A stretch of 64,000 nucleotides of DNA from Arsukibacterium perlucidum DSM 18276 (GTDB taxonomy: Bacteria > Pseudomonadota > Gammaproteobacteria > Enterobacterales > Alteromonadaceae). This document shows positions 42,544 to 50,303 of the stretch, piece after piece. Numbering within the stretch: position 1 is the stretch's first letter; every line of letters starts with the position of its first letter. The stretch covers positions 124,001-188,000 of the forward strand of contig NZ_KB907704.1 in assembly GCF_000382165.1 (NCBI RefSeq). Direction: 5' to 3'. A program made the translations under genes and the position numbers. The notes beneath the pieces are model-generated. The model was not told the DNA's origin. It was given only the letters and a program-made list of their open reading frames with translations, and searched no databases.

Positions 42544-44295
42544 TTAGCCTCCGCCGCCAAGCCGGTCGCGTAGTTTATCTTTTAATTTGTCAGCGGCCTG
42601 CTCTTTTACGCCGGCCAGTTTGGCATTAAGCATTTGCTCAATATTGCCCTCTAGCGCTTTGGCTTCGCTGTCCTGTGTATTCAGCGTAGTTAGCCAGTCG
42701 CTCTGGCCTGCCAACTGTTGTTGCAGTTCGTTGTCGAGTTTGCTGCGTAAATCTGTTTGTAGCGCTGCAATTTTCGCTTTAGCTTCACCCAGCACGGCGT
42801 CAGCCAGCAGTTTATCCAGTGGTGAGCGAATGCTAACTTCAGGCGCGCTGATTAAGCCGCTGGCAGTTAAGTTTAGGGAGATTTCTGCCTGCTGGTTCAG
42901 CAGGGCAGCCAGTTGCTGAATATATTTGTTAGGGCTGGCGCTAAACTCAGCCTGGCGCAACACCACCTGTGCCTGCTGCTTAACCTGGTTGTCGACCAGA
43001 TTAAGCTTACCGGTGGTGCTCAGGCTGGCACTGGCCAGCTGTAGCAGGGTGTCGCCACGGCCAATATCCATACTGTCGACATTAATGCCCTGGAGCTGCC
43101 AGTTTAGATTAGTAACCATTTGCTCCAGCACGGCAAAGTCGCCATCCAGTTTCAGCAATGACAGCTGCGGTAAGCCGGTTACCTCGGCATTAAAACGGGT
43201 TGCAGCGTTTATAATCTCATGCTGGGCAGTAATATCCTGCAGCTCAATTAACGCTTCACCCCCACATATCAGCCAGTTGACCCGGGCATTTTTAATCCAG
43301 AAATCCGGATAAGGCTGGCTGGGAAGCGGCAAAATGCGGTTTGGCAGGCTGAGTTTCGCTTGGTTATTCTGCTCCTTGCCCGGTAAACTTTCCGGAATAT
43401 AAGGCTGTGCCAGCCGGTATACGGCCTCCAGTTGGCCAATCCGCTCACCCCAGAAATCGCCGAGTAAGATTTGGCTGATTGGCGCCAGGCCACCATCGCT
43501 GATGTTGGCCAAATCCTGCAGTTTTTGCCAGTCACTGCTGCTGGCATCACGCAGGGCGCCAACTGCCTGCTGCAGCTGTTGCCGACTCTGGCTTAACTGT
43601 TGCTGCACGGCTGTGAGTTTATCCCGTTCGGCCCGCAGGGTATCCTGCAGCTTTTTAAGCTCGGCTGCTTTAGCGGCTAAGTCGGCCGGGTTGGCAATTT
43701 GGCTGTCGGTTAATGCCTTAATATCTGCCTGAATTTGTTCCAGCCTGGCTTTGTCTGGCAGTTGTGATGGTAAATCCTGCAGCACTTGTTGCTGGTTCTT
43801 AGCCAGCTGCTGTAACTCTTCGCCACGGGCCACGGTTTGTAAATCGGCCCGGGCCAGTAGTTCTTCGGCATTGGGTAAATCGAGGCGCAGTAATTGCTGT
43901 AAATCAACTTTGTCTGCCGGGTCAGCATGTGGCCCGCGAAACACCTTGCCCGGACTGCTGCGCTCGGTACCATAGGCCAGGCCATCGACGGCTAAATCAT
44001 TAATAACATAGTAACCCAGTAAAGCGGGCCACAGTTCCAGGGCAGCGCGGGCGTTACTAAAACTGATGGTGTTGTGACTGGGTTTAGCGTTGTCGGTAAT
44101 TTGCAATTCACTAACGTTAAGGGTCAGCGGCGCCAGGCTTACCGATACGTCGCTGATATTTACTTCGGCGCCTACGGCTTTTTCCAGGCTGTATACCATG
44201 CCAAGCCGGATGGCGGTGCCAAGAAACAGATAAACCAGAGCCAGGATGGCAGCCAGCATTGCAAGAAAAATTAACCAACCGGATTTACGGATCAT
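42544..44295 (-). CDS. TIGR03545 family AsmA-like envelope protein
   Basis: 583 residues. One N-terminal membrane helix (about 7-28), then an AsmA/DUF748-like beta-rich start (EVNISDVSVSLAPLTLNVSE, FSNARAALELWPALLGYYV), a helical coiled-coil section (about 140-250, rich in Gln, Leu and Lys) and a C-terminal beta region ending in a helical tail (about 500-583). It is paired with the TIGR03546 protein 10 bp upstream, the usual arrangement. The pair's role is not established; lipid transport or envelope maintenance is a guess from the AsmA-like fold. Confidence 0.82.
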   Translation of the reverse strand: MIRKSGWLIFLAMLAAILALVYLFLGTAIRLGMVYSLEKAVGAEVNISDVSVSLAPLTLNVSELQITDNAKPSHNTISFSNARAALELWPALLGYYVINDLAVDGLAYGTERSSPGKVFRGPHADPADKVDLQQLLRLDLPNAEELLARADLQTVARGEELQQLAKNQQQVLQDLPSQLPDKARLEQIQADIKALTDSQIANPADLAAKAAELKKLQDTLRAERDKLTAVQQQLSQSRQQLQQAVGALRDASSSDWQKLQDLANISDGGLAPISQILLGDFWGERIGQLEAVYRLAQPYIPESLPGKEQNNQAKLSLPNRILPLPSQPYPDFWIKNARVNWLICGGEALIELQDITAQHEIINAATRFNAEVTGLPQLSLLKLDGDFAVLEQMVTNLNWQLQGINVDSMDIGRGDTLLQLASASLSTTGKLNLVDNQVKQQAQVVLRQAEFSASPNKYIQQLAALLNQQAEISLNLTASGLISAPEVSIRSPLDKLLADAVLGEAKAKIAALQTDLRSKLDNELQQQLAGQSDWLTTLNTQDSEAKALEGNIEQMLNAKLAGVKEQAADKLKDKLRDRLGGGG

Positions 44296-44305
44296 CTCAC
44301 GCTCC

Positions 44306-44797
44306 TTAATTTAATTTTTCATACAGTTGCACCAGCTTGCTGGCTTTTAACATCTGCACTACTTTCCACTGTTGCAGTTTGCTCATTACCCGGCCGCGGT
44401 ATTGTTTCACCAACACTGTGCCAAGCCAGGCCACCGGCAACAGTAACAGCATACCCAGCACAAAGGCCCCTAATACCAGAGTATGGTGCAAATGAAACAG
44501 TTGCAGCGTTTCACTTTGCGCCAGCAGCTGCAGCAAGCCGGGGCTTTGAGCATACTGCCAGGTAACGGCTTCCAGCGCGTCACCGAAAATAAACATCAGA
44601 CCGCTACACAGGCCCCATACCAGCAGAAAAGTAGCCAGGTTAATGGTAAACAGACATACCAGCAAAATAATGAACAGGGTGAGTAAGCCAAAAGGTAGTA
44701 AACCCGCCAGCAGACCCAGGCCAATGGCCCAGCCAATTTGCCAGGGTGAGGCTTCAGAGTTCAGTACTTTAAGAATTCGGGCAAGCAGGGTTAGCAT
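44306..44797 (-). CDS. TIGR03546 family membrane protein
   Basis: 163 residues. SPWQIGWAIGLGLLAGLLPF is the DUF2062-like motif, with four hydrophobic segments (about 20-45, 50-72, 105-130 and a partial one). It is encoded just upstream of the TIGR03545 gene and almost always occurs with it. Role unknown; probably an inner-membrane partner of that protein. Confidence 0.82.
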   Translation of the reverse strand: MLTLLARILKVLNSEASPWQIGWAIGLGLLAGLLPFGLLTLFIILLVCLFTINLATFLLVWGLCSGLMFIFGDALEAVTWQYAQSPGLLQLLAQSETLQLFHLHHTLVLGAFVLGMLLLLPVAWLGTVLVKQYRGRVMSKLQQWKVVQMLKASKLVQLYEKLN

Positions 44798-44846
44798 AGG
44801 ACATCCTTCATAGTCACAATGTTTGCTACTTTATAAGGTAACAGGC

Positions 44847-44873
44847 GCACCGGCGTTTGTCAGCCGCCGGTGC
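44847..44873. terminator. 9-bp GC-rich hairpin after the Cu/Zn permease gene
   Basis: GCACCGGCG (44847-44855) and CGCCGGTGC (44865-44873) pair perfectly around a 9-nt loop, 38 bp beyond the permease stop at 44911. No T-run follows, so it is a likely transcript end rather than a textbook terminator. Confidence 0.5.
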
Positions 44874-44910
44874 TTGAAACAGTGACAATAAAAGGAATTA
44901 AAGCAGGGTT

Positions 44911-46017
44911 TTACTGCAATTGGTGGTTAAGCCGACGTTGGCTAAGTTGCTGCCAGATAATGCGCAGGATTAAACCCGCCAACAGCAACGCGGCAGCCAG
45001 TTCCAACCAGCCTGGCAGCACAGAATGCTGGTGTTGCATGGCGCCCTGTACAGAGATATCAAAATAGGCCAGCCCCTTATCCAATAACCAGCCAAACAAT
45101 ACTGACATAACAATAACCCCGAACAAATAAGCGGCCAGCGCCCGTTTGCCCAATTCTTTATAAACAACACTGATAGTGGCAATATTAGTCGCAGGGCCTG
45201 CCTGCATAAATACCAGGGCTGCGCCCGGCGAGATACCTACCAGCATCATCGCGGCGGCAATCGGGGTGGAGGCGGTGGCACACACGTACATTGGCACTGA
45301 AATCAGCACCATTAATAGCATGGTCCAGATACTGCTGCCATATTGGCTCAGGAAATCCATCGGTACCAGGGTTTGCACCAGGGCAGCGAAAAATAACCCT
45401 ACCATCAGCCACAGATAAAAATCACTTAATAGCTTGCCGGTACTATACTGCATGCCATCTTTAGCTTGTTGCCATAGCGTCAATTTTGCCTGTACCGTGT
45501 TTTTTGAACCGCAGCATGAAGCTTTAACCGGTTCGCTGACAACTGCCTCGCTGACCGCAGGCACTGCTTTGGAGGCACAACAACTTTTTAGCGGCGCGCC
45601 GGCCGGGCCTGACTGTTCGGTGGCTTTGCCTACCAGTAAACCTGAGGTAATAGCGCTTAAAATAGCAGCAACTGGCCGGACAATAGCCATCACCGGCCCC
45701 AGTAGCACATAGGACACGGAAATAGAGTCGACTCCGGTTTCCGGGGTGGCGCTTAGAAAGGCGACAGTAGCGCCTTTGCCTGCGCCACCGCGACGTAACT
45801 GCATGGCAGCCGGGATAACCCCGCAGCTGCAAAGTGGTAACGGTGCACCTAACAGCGCCCCTTTGATTACCGGTTTTATCCCTTCGCCGCCCAGTTGTTT
45901 CTGCAGCCAGTCCATCGGGATCCAGGCTTTCATCACTGCGGCGACCACTAAACCAACCAGCAGCCAGGGCGCTGACAGCACAAACAGCTGCCAGAAATTA
46001 TCGATAAAGCTCAGCAT
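44911..46017 (-). CDS. SO_0444-type Cu/Zn efflux permease
   Basis: 368 residues, PF03773-like permease with about 8-10 membrane helices. PLCSCGVIPAAMQLRRGG and ATPETGVDSISVSY are family motifs; a central cytosolic loop (about 135-175) has two CC pairs (KSCCASK, ASCCGSK) likely to bind thiophilic metal. SO_0444-family proteins are linked to copper and zinc efflux. The gene overlaps its MerR regulator by one base (TGATG), so regulator and permease form one operon. Confidence 0.85.
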   Translation of the reverse strand: MLSFIDNFWQLFVLSAPWLLVGLVVAAVMKAWIPMDWLQKQLGGEGIKPVIKGALLGAPLPLCSCGVIPAAMQLRRGGAGKGATVAFLSATPETGVDSISVSYVLLGPVMAIVRPVAAILSAITSGLLVGKATEQSGPAGAPLKSCCASKAVPAVSEAVVSEPVKASCCGSKNTVQAKLTLWQQAKDGMQYSTGKLLSDFYLWLMVGLFFAALVQTLVPMDFLSQYGSSIWTMLLMVLISVPMYVCATASTPIAAAMMLVGISPGAALVFMQAGPATNIATISVVYKELGKRALAAYLFGVIVMSVLFGWLLDKGLAYFDISVQGAMQHQHSVLPGWLELAAALLLAGLILRIIWQQLSQRRLNHQLQ

Positions 46018-46469
46018 CAGTTATGCTCCTTATTATGTTGCTCAGCAGCATGTTGCTCTGGTTTAACGGCGCTGCCTTGCTCCAGCGCGGCCAGAATAGA
46101 GCACTCGGTGGCGCTAATGTTGCCACCACAGCAGGCATCATCGAGTTGCTGCAGCGCCTGCCGGAACTGCTGCAGTTCAGTCAGTTGTCTGTCAATTTCC
46201 CGGATCTTTTGCTGCACTTTGTTTTTGACATCACTGCACTGCCACTGGCTTTTATTATCTTCAATTTGCAGTAACTCGCTAATTTGCTGCAAACTAAAAC
46301 CGACACTTTTTGCCCGCAGGATAAACGCCAGTCGCTGACTATCCGCTTCAAGGTACAACCGGTAGCCTGCTGCAGAGCGGGCGCTGGGATTTAGCAGCTG
46401 CTGTTTCTCGTAGAAGCGGATGGTATCAACACTGACACCGTGCCGTTTAACCAGCTCACCAATTTTCAT
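46017..46469 (-). CDS. MerR-family heavy-metal regulator (ZntR/CadR-like)
   Basis: 150 residues from ATG 46469 (AGGAG upstream). MKIGELVKRHGVSVDTIRFY and GYRLYLEADSQRLAFILRAK are the MerR winged helix; a dimerisation helix leads to a metal loop region with QCSDVKNKV (Cys about 79) and DDACCGG (CC about 110-111) and a His-rich tail (AAEQHNKEH). Cysteine placement resembles ZntR/CadR/PbrR sensors for Zn, Cd or Pb. It should activate the promoter at 46511-46542 and hence itself plus the permease. Confidence 0.88.
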   Translation of the reverse strand: MKIGELVKRHGVSVDTIRFYEKQQLLNPSARSAAGYRLYLEADSQRLAFILRAKSVGFSLQQISELLQIEDNKSQWQCSDVKNKVQQKIREIDRQLTELQQFRQALQQLDDACCGGNISATECSILAALEQGSAVKPEQHAAEQHNKEHN

Positions 46470-46510
46470 TTTATTACTCCTGAAATCTGCTAACACTTTG
46501 CTATTCGCTT

Positions 46511-46542
46511 AGTATAAACCCTTGAGCTTACTCCAGAGTCAA
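46511..46542 (-). promoter_or_regulatory. MerR-type promoter/operator for the metal regulator operon
   Basis: On the minus strand, -35 TTGACT (46537-46542) and -10 TATACT (46511-46516) are 20 bp apart, the over-long spacing typical of MerR promoters. The spacer holds a dyad, ACTCTGGAG and the near complement of it (46531-46539 with 46518-46526, 7 of 9 pairs), like ZntR and CadR operators. Confidence 0.75.
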
Positions 46543-46572
46543 GCAGCCGCTAAAATAAGCAGGCGCCAACCC

Positions 46573-47508
46573 TCAAAGTGTGTCAGTACCCAGCAATAGC
46601 TGAATGCTAATACCTGTCACGACAGCGGTGCCCAGTACCACCAGAACAAAGGCAATCATCAGCGGCCACTGAAATAGCCGTTTTAGAATAATCATTTCTG
46701 GCAGGCTGGCGCCGGCACCACCAATGGTCAGCGCCATGACAGTACCCAAACTGACTCCTTTCGCAACCAGGGTGGCGGCCAGCGGTAACATGGTACTGGC
46801 CCGCACATATAATAAGATGCCGCTAAGTGCTGCACCAGGGATCAGCCACCATGGGTTAGTGCTGCTTAAGCCCGCCAGCAATGATGCTGGCACATAGCCA
46901 TGAATAACGGCCCCGACTGCAACGCCCAATGCAATATGGGGTAAAAAGCTGCGGGTTTCTTTAATTGCCTGCTGCAGTAATGCTTTTAGTGACACTCTGC
47001 TTACCGCCTGCACTGCCGGTGCAGTATTAGCATTGCCACAGCAGCTGTTTGCGGCGGCTGGTAAAGTTACAAAACGCTGAAAATTAAATGCTTGCAGAAA
47101 CATGCTGCTGGTAATTGCCACCCCTAGTACTGCCACGCTATATATCAGTAACAGCTTTAAGCCGAAAATAACCCACAGCATGGCGATTAAATACGGATTT
47201 AACAGCGGTGAAGTAAACAGGAACGTCATTACCGGACCAAAAGCGGCGTTGGCTCGTAACAAGCCAACCATCATCGGCAGGGTTGAACAGCTACAGAAGG
47301 GGGTTATAGCACCCAGGCCCGCCGCCAGCATATAGCCACTTTTACCAGATAACAGCGCCTTGACCCGTGCCTTTGGAATTTTTAACTGCAGCCAGCTGAC
47401 CAGCATACTGATTAGCACGAATAACAGCAGCAGTTCACTGAACACGATGACGAAGAACTGCAGGCTGGCATAAAGCGCATTTTGATTAAGGTTGGTTAAA
47501 TCCGGCAT
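46573..47508 (-). CDS. Metal-resistance-type permease (PF03773 family)
   Basis: 311 residues from ATG 47508 (AGGAG 7 bp upstream; a TTG at 47514 abuts that site). About eight membrane helices. ITPFCSCSTLPMMVGLLRA carries the CSC motif, NSCCGNA sits in the central loop, and GGAGASLPEMIILKRLF is near the end. This family (DUF318/ArsP_1) includes exporters of arsenicals and other thiophilic compounds. It is divergent from an ArsR-family gene across four shared operators. Substrate unknown. Confidence 0.85.
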   Translation of the reverse strand: MPDLTNLNQNALYASLQFFVIVFSELLLLFVLISMLVSWLQLKIPKARVKALLSGKSGYMLAAGLGAITPFCSCSTLPMMVGLLRANAAFGPVMTFLFTSPLLNPYLIAMLWVIFGLKLLLIYSVAVLGVAITSSMFLQAFNFQRFVTLPAAANSCCGNANTAPAVQAVSRVSLKALLQQAIKETRSFLPHIALGVAVGAVIHGYVPASLLAGLSSTNPWWLIPGAALSGILLYVRASTMLPLAATLVAKGVSLGTVMALTIGGAGASLPEMIILKRLFQWPLMIAFVLVVLGTAVVTGISIQLLLGTDTL

Positions 47509-47531
47509 TTTCAAACTCCTAATTTTTATTA

Positions 47532-47654
47532 TTCCGCAAATATCGAAATAATAGTTAATAAAAAAGCCCGCTTGGGCACTTACATTTCCATCATTGTGGA
47601 ATCATTTTATTTCGATCAATATGGAATTGTCAATATGCTTCGATAAATATAGAA
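47532..47654. promoter_or_regulatory. Four matching 16-bp operators between permease and arsR
   Basis: TTCCGCAAATATCGAA (47532-47547), TTCCATCATTGTGGAA (47586-47601), TTCGATCAATATGGAA (47611-47626) and TTCGATAAATATAGAA (47639-47654). All are 16 bp, begin TTC and end GAA, and are imperfect dyads of TTCNAT...ATNGAA type. They fill the 190-bp divergent region and are best explained as ArsR-dimer sites controlling both genes. Confidence 0.7.
47560..47580 (-). terminator. Terminator-like hairpin in the permease leader
   Basis: On the minus strand GCCC-AAGC-GGGC is followed by TTTTTTATT, about 60 bp before the permease ATG and downstream of three of the four operators. The stem is only 4-6 bp. It may attenuate leader transcription or end antisense transcripts. 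Confidence 0.4.
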
Positions 47655-47698
47655 TGATTTTATTTTCTGACGAAAGTCAGTAGCGAAGGGAGTGAACA

Positions 47699-48037
47699 AT
47701 GGAACTTGAAATGGCTGCAGCCAGGCTGGCTGAGCTGGGTCACAGTACCCGGCTGGCAATATTTCGTATTTTGGTTAAAGCCGGCAGGCAGGGCGTAAGT
47801 GTTGGTGATATCCAGCAACAGCTGGATATTCCGGGCTCTACCTTATCGCATCATTTAGCCCGAATGATCAAGGTAGACTTACTGCAGCAACGGCGCGAGG
47901 GCCGAACACTTTATTGTCAGTTGCAGTTTGCAGTTGTTGAGGCGTTATTGGGCTACTTATATGCAGAGTGTTGTGCGGCTGACGGTCAACCACTGTTAAC
48001 AATCAGCAAAGCGGCGCTTAGCAGCGACAGGTGTTGA
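47699..48037 (+). CDS. ArsR-family transcription regulator
   Basis: 112 residues, winged helix: LGHSTRLAIFRILVKAGRQG, IPGSTLSHHLARMIKVDLLQ and RREGRTLYCQLQ. The C-terminus has ECCAADG and a final Cys (residue 112), candidate metal or metalloid ligands; the classical CxC in the recognition helix of ArsR is absent. It should repress itself and the divergent permease by binding the operators between them. AAGGGAG precedes the ATG. Confidence 0.9.
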   Translation: MELEMAAARLAELGHSTRLAIFRILVKAGRQGVSVGDIQQQLDIPGSTLSHHLARMIKVDLLQQRREGRTLYCQLQFAVVEALLGYLYAECCAADGQPLLTISKAALSSDRC

Positions 48038-48136
48038 TGCTTTTGCGAACAACAGCCTGTGGTATGCGATAAAAGGTAGCAGAAAACTAACTTAAAACAG
48101 TTAGGATGAACCATTACTGATAAGTAAGGAATGCCA

Positions 48137-49720
48137 ATGCGCCATTTAATTCTGAGTTTAAGCCTGCTGATTACACTTAGCGGTTGCAGCAGTGGTGGTT
48201 CAGCCACTTCGGAGCAAATTTCCGCTGAAAACGGGTTCAATCCGGCCTGGCTCTCCACCGAAGCAGCTCAGCAGGCATTGGCGAGCGGCGAGCTAAGTTC
48301 AGAGCAGCTGGTAGCCTATTATTTGCAGCAAATTGAAAGGCATAACCAAGCCGGTTATCAGTTAGCGGCGATTAGTGATATTGACCCTGACGCCCTGGCG
48401 CAGGCCCGGCAGCTTGATGCCGAGCGCCAGCAGGGTACATTACGCTCTGCGTTGCATGGCTTACCGGTGGTGCTTAAAGCCAATATCGCTACTAACGACA
48501 GTATGCCGACCACCGCAGGCGCGCTGGCGCTACAAGGCCACCTAACCCGGGCTGATGCAGCACTGGTGAGCCAGTTACGCTCGGCGGGTGCCATCATTCT
48601 GGCTAAAACTAACTTATCGGAATGGGCTAATTTTCGCGGTGAAAAATCGGCCAGTGGCTGGTCGGCCCTCGGCGGCCAGGTTCGAAACCCGCACTTGTTG
48701 AGCCATACACCCTGTGGTTCCAGCTCTGGCTCGGCGGTTGCTGTCGCGGCCGATTTAGCGCTGCTGGCAGTGGGTACTGAAACCGATGGCTCTATCATGT
48801 GTCCGGCATCGATTAACGGCATTGTCGGTATTAAACCTACCCGTAGCGCAGTGTCTGGTGCAGGTATTATTCCGATTGCTGCCGCACAGGATATTGCCGG
48901 GCCCATGGCCAGAACCGTCTATGGTGCCGCTTTGTTACTGGATGAAATGCTGACGCCGGCTGCGAAAAGCCAGTTTAAATTGCCTTTGAGTACGGCAGCG
49001 TCGCAGGCTACGTCCGCCCGAAAAGTGCTGCTGGTGCGCGCATATGATAAACAAGATGCGGCGTTAGCGCCGATGTTGGATAAGCTGACAGCGGAGCTGA
49101 CTGCTGCCGGAATTGAGGTGGTTAGTACAGATCAGTGGCAACTGCCGGCGGCTTTATATCAGGCTGAACTGAAAGTACTAATTTATGAGTTTAAACGTGA
49201 TTTAGAGCGTTGGTTAACGGAATATCAGGTGCCTGCAGAGCGGGATACCCTGGCAGAGATTGTTGAATTTAACCGGGAGCAAGGCGAAGCTGCGCTGGCT
49301 TTTTATGGCCAGGAGTATTTGGAGCAGGCCGCTGCTGTTGATTTAGCTGCTGACTATGCCGGTTATCAGCAGGCACTTGCCGATAGTCGTAAACTGGCAG
49401 AGCAGGCACTCGATCAGCATCTGCGCGGGCAGGGCTTTGCTGCGGTTATTTTGCCCTCGTATGGCCCGGCCTGGCCAATTGATCATGTCGATGGTGATGC
49501 CTTTAATTTTGGTACCTCAACCGCTGCGGCGGTAGCCGGTTACCCGTCAATCACCTTGCCAGCAGGCTATAGCGGTATTTTGCCATTGGGTGTTAGTCTG
49601 GTTGGCTTACCCTGGTCTGAACCACAATTACTGGCGCTGGCCAGCCTGCTGGAACAAAAACTGGCAGCTTATCAACGTCCGGGGTTTATGGCAGAGCTTA
49701 ATGATCAACCATCAAGATGA
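48137..49720 (+). CDS. Amidase-signature lipoprotein
   Basis: 527 residues from ATG 48137 (AAGGA 7 bp upstream). Lipobox LSGC with the lipidated Cys about residue 17. The amidase-signature triad region is clear: LPVVLKANI (Lys), PCGSSSGSAVAVAA (cis-Ser) and TDGSIMCPASINGIVGIKPT (nucleophile Ser). These enzymes hydrolyse a range of amides; this subgroup with a signal is common in Alteromonadales and Bacteroidetes. Its place in a metal cluster seems incidental. Substrate unknown. Confidence 0.88.
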   Translation: MRHLILSLSLLITLSGCSSGGSATSEQISAENGFNPAWLSTEAAQQALASGELSSEQLVAYYLQQIERHNQAGYQLAAISDIDPDALAQARQLDAERQQGTLRSALHGLPVVLKANIATNDSMPTTAGALALQGHLTRADAALVSQLRSAGAIILAKTNLSEWANFRGEKSASGWSALGGQVRNPHLLSHTPCGSSSGSAVAVAADLALLAVGTETDGSIMCPASINGIVGIKPTRSAVSGAGIIPIAAAQDIAGPMARTVYGAALLLDEMLTPAAKSQFKLPLSTAASQATSARKVLLVRAYDKQDAALAPMLDKLTAELTAAGIEVVSTDQWQLPAALYQAELKVLIYEFKRDLERWLTEYQVPAERDTLAEIVEFNREQGEAALAFYGQEYLEQAAAVDLAADYAGYQQALADSRKLAEQALDQHLRGQGFAAVILPSYGPAWPIDHVDGDAFNFGTSTAAAVAGYPSITLPAGYSGILPLGVSLVGLPWSEPQLLALASLLEQKLAAYQRPGFMAELNDQPSR

Positions 49721-49816
49721 TCGGGTTTTGACTTCTTTGCCGCCGGGGCGTAATCTTAGCGGCAATTTCATCTGGTAAGATAAACTTAAAATAACACGGC
49801 AGCTGACACAGACCCT

Positions 49817-50248
49817 ATGTTAAGCACTTTGGTACAACAGCAAAAATACTGGACTATCCCGCTGATGGTCAGCCTTGCTTTGTCCTGGTGTTTACTGCTG
49901 TGCAGTGGTTTAGTGAATCAGGCACATGCCAAGGTCAATGACCATCCGCAGCAGTCTGTCGCGCAGCTTGCAACAACGCCGCCTTGTCATGGTCAACTGC
50001 CCGTATCCGGCATTGACGACACCGAACTGCCAACGCTGACAGCCCAGCACGATAATTGTTCCGGTTGCGATACTCAGGCCACTCAGCTGGATCCGCTGTC
50101 GCTACCGGCTATGGTGCTTTTAGTCAGTTGGTTGCATGTTGCCGAAATCTGGCCAGTTAACCAACCTGCTAATAATTGGTTTGCTCAGGCGCCACCGCCA
50201 CGACCCTCAGTTCCACTTTATTTGCGCAAGAACCTGCTGCTGATTTGA
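49817..50248 (+). CDS. Exported Cys/His-containing protein preceding cusB
   Basis: 143 residues. Signal-like segment (about 14-36, cleavage near AHA), then PPCHGQLP (about 55), HDNCSGCDT (about 78-86) and a second hydrophobic stretch (about 95-110). The CH and CxxC motifs and its position ahead of cusB resemble CopL/DUF2946-type small proteins of copper clusters, which I suggest only as an analogue. It likely shares the cusBA transcript. Confidence 0.6.
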   Translation: MLSTLVQQQKYWTIPLMVSLALSWCLLLCSGLVNQAHAKVNDHPQQSVAQLATTPPCHGQLPVSGIDDTELPTLTAQHDNCSGCDTQATQLDPLSLPAMVLLVSWLHVAEIWPVNQPANNWFAQAPPPRPSVPLYLRKNLLLI

Positions 50249-50282
50249 TACCAACCGTTTTCGCTACGGTTATTTTTGGTAT
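50248..50282 (+). promoter_or_regulatory. Nested hairpin between the exported protein and cusB
   Basis: ATACCAA/TTGGTAT (50248-50254, 50276-50282) enclose AACCGT/ACGGTT (50253-50258, 50266-50271), the inner stem followed by ATTTTT. It could be a weak terminator trimming read-through into cusBA. Confidence 0.45.
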
Positions 50283-50303
50283 GTCAAAAGCAGAGGTTTT
50301 ACT

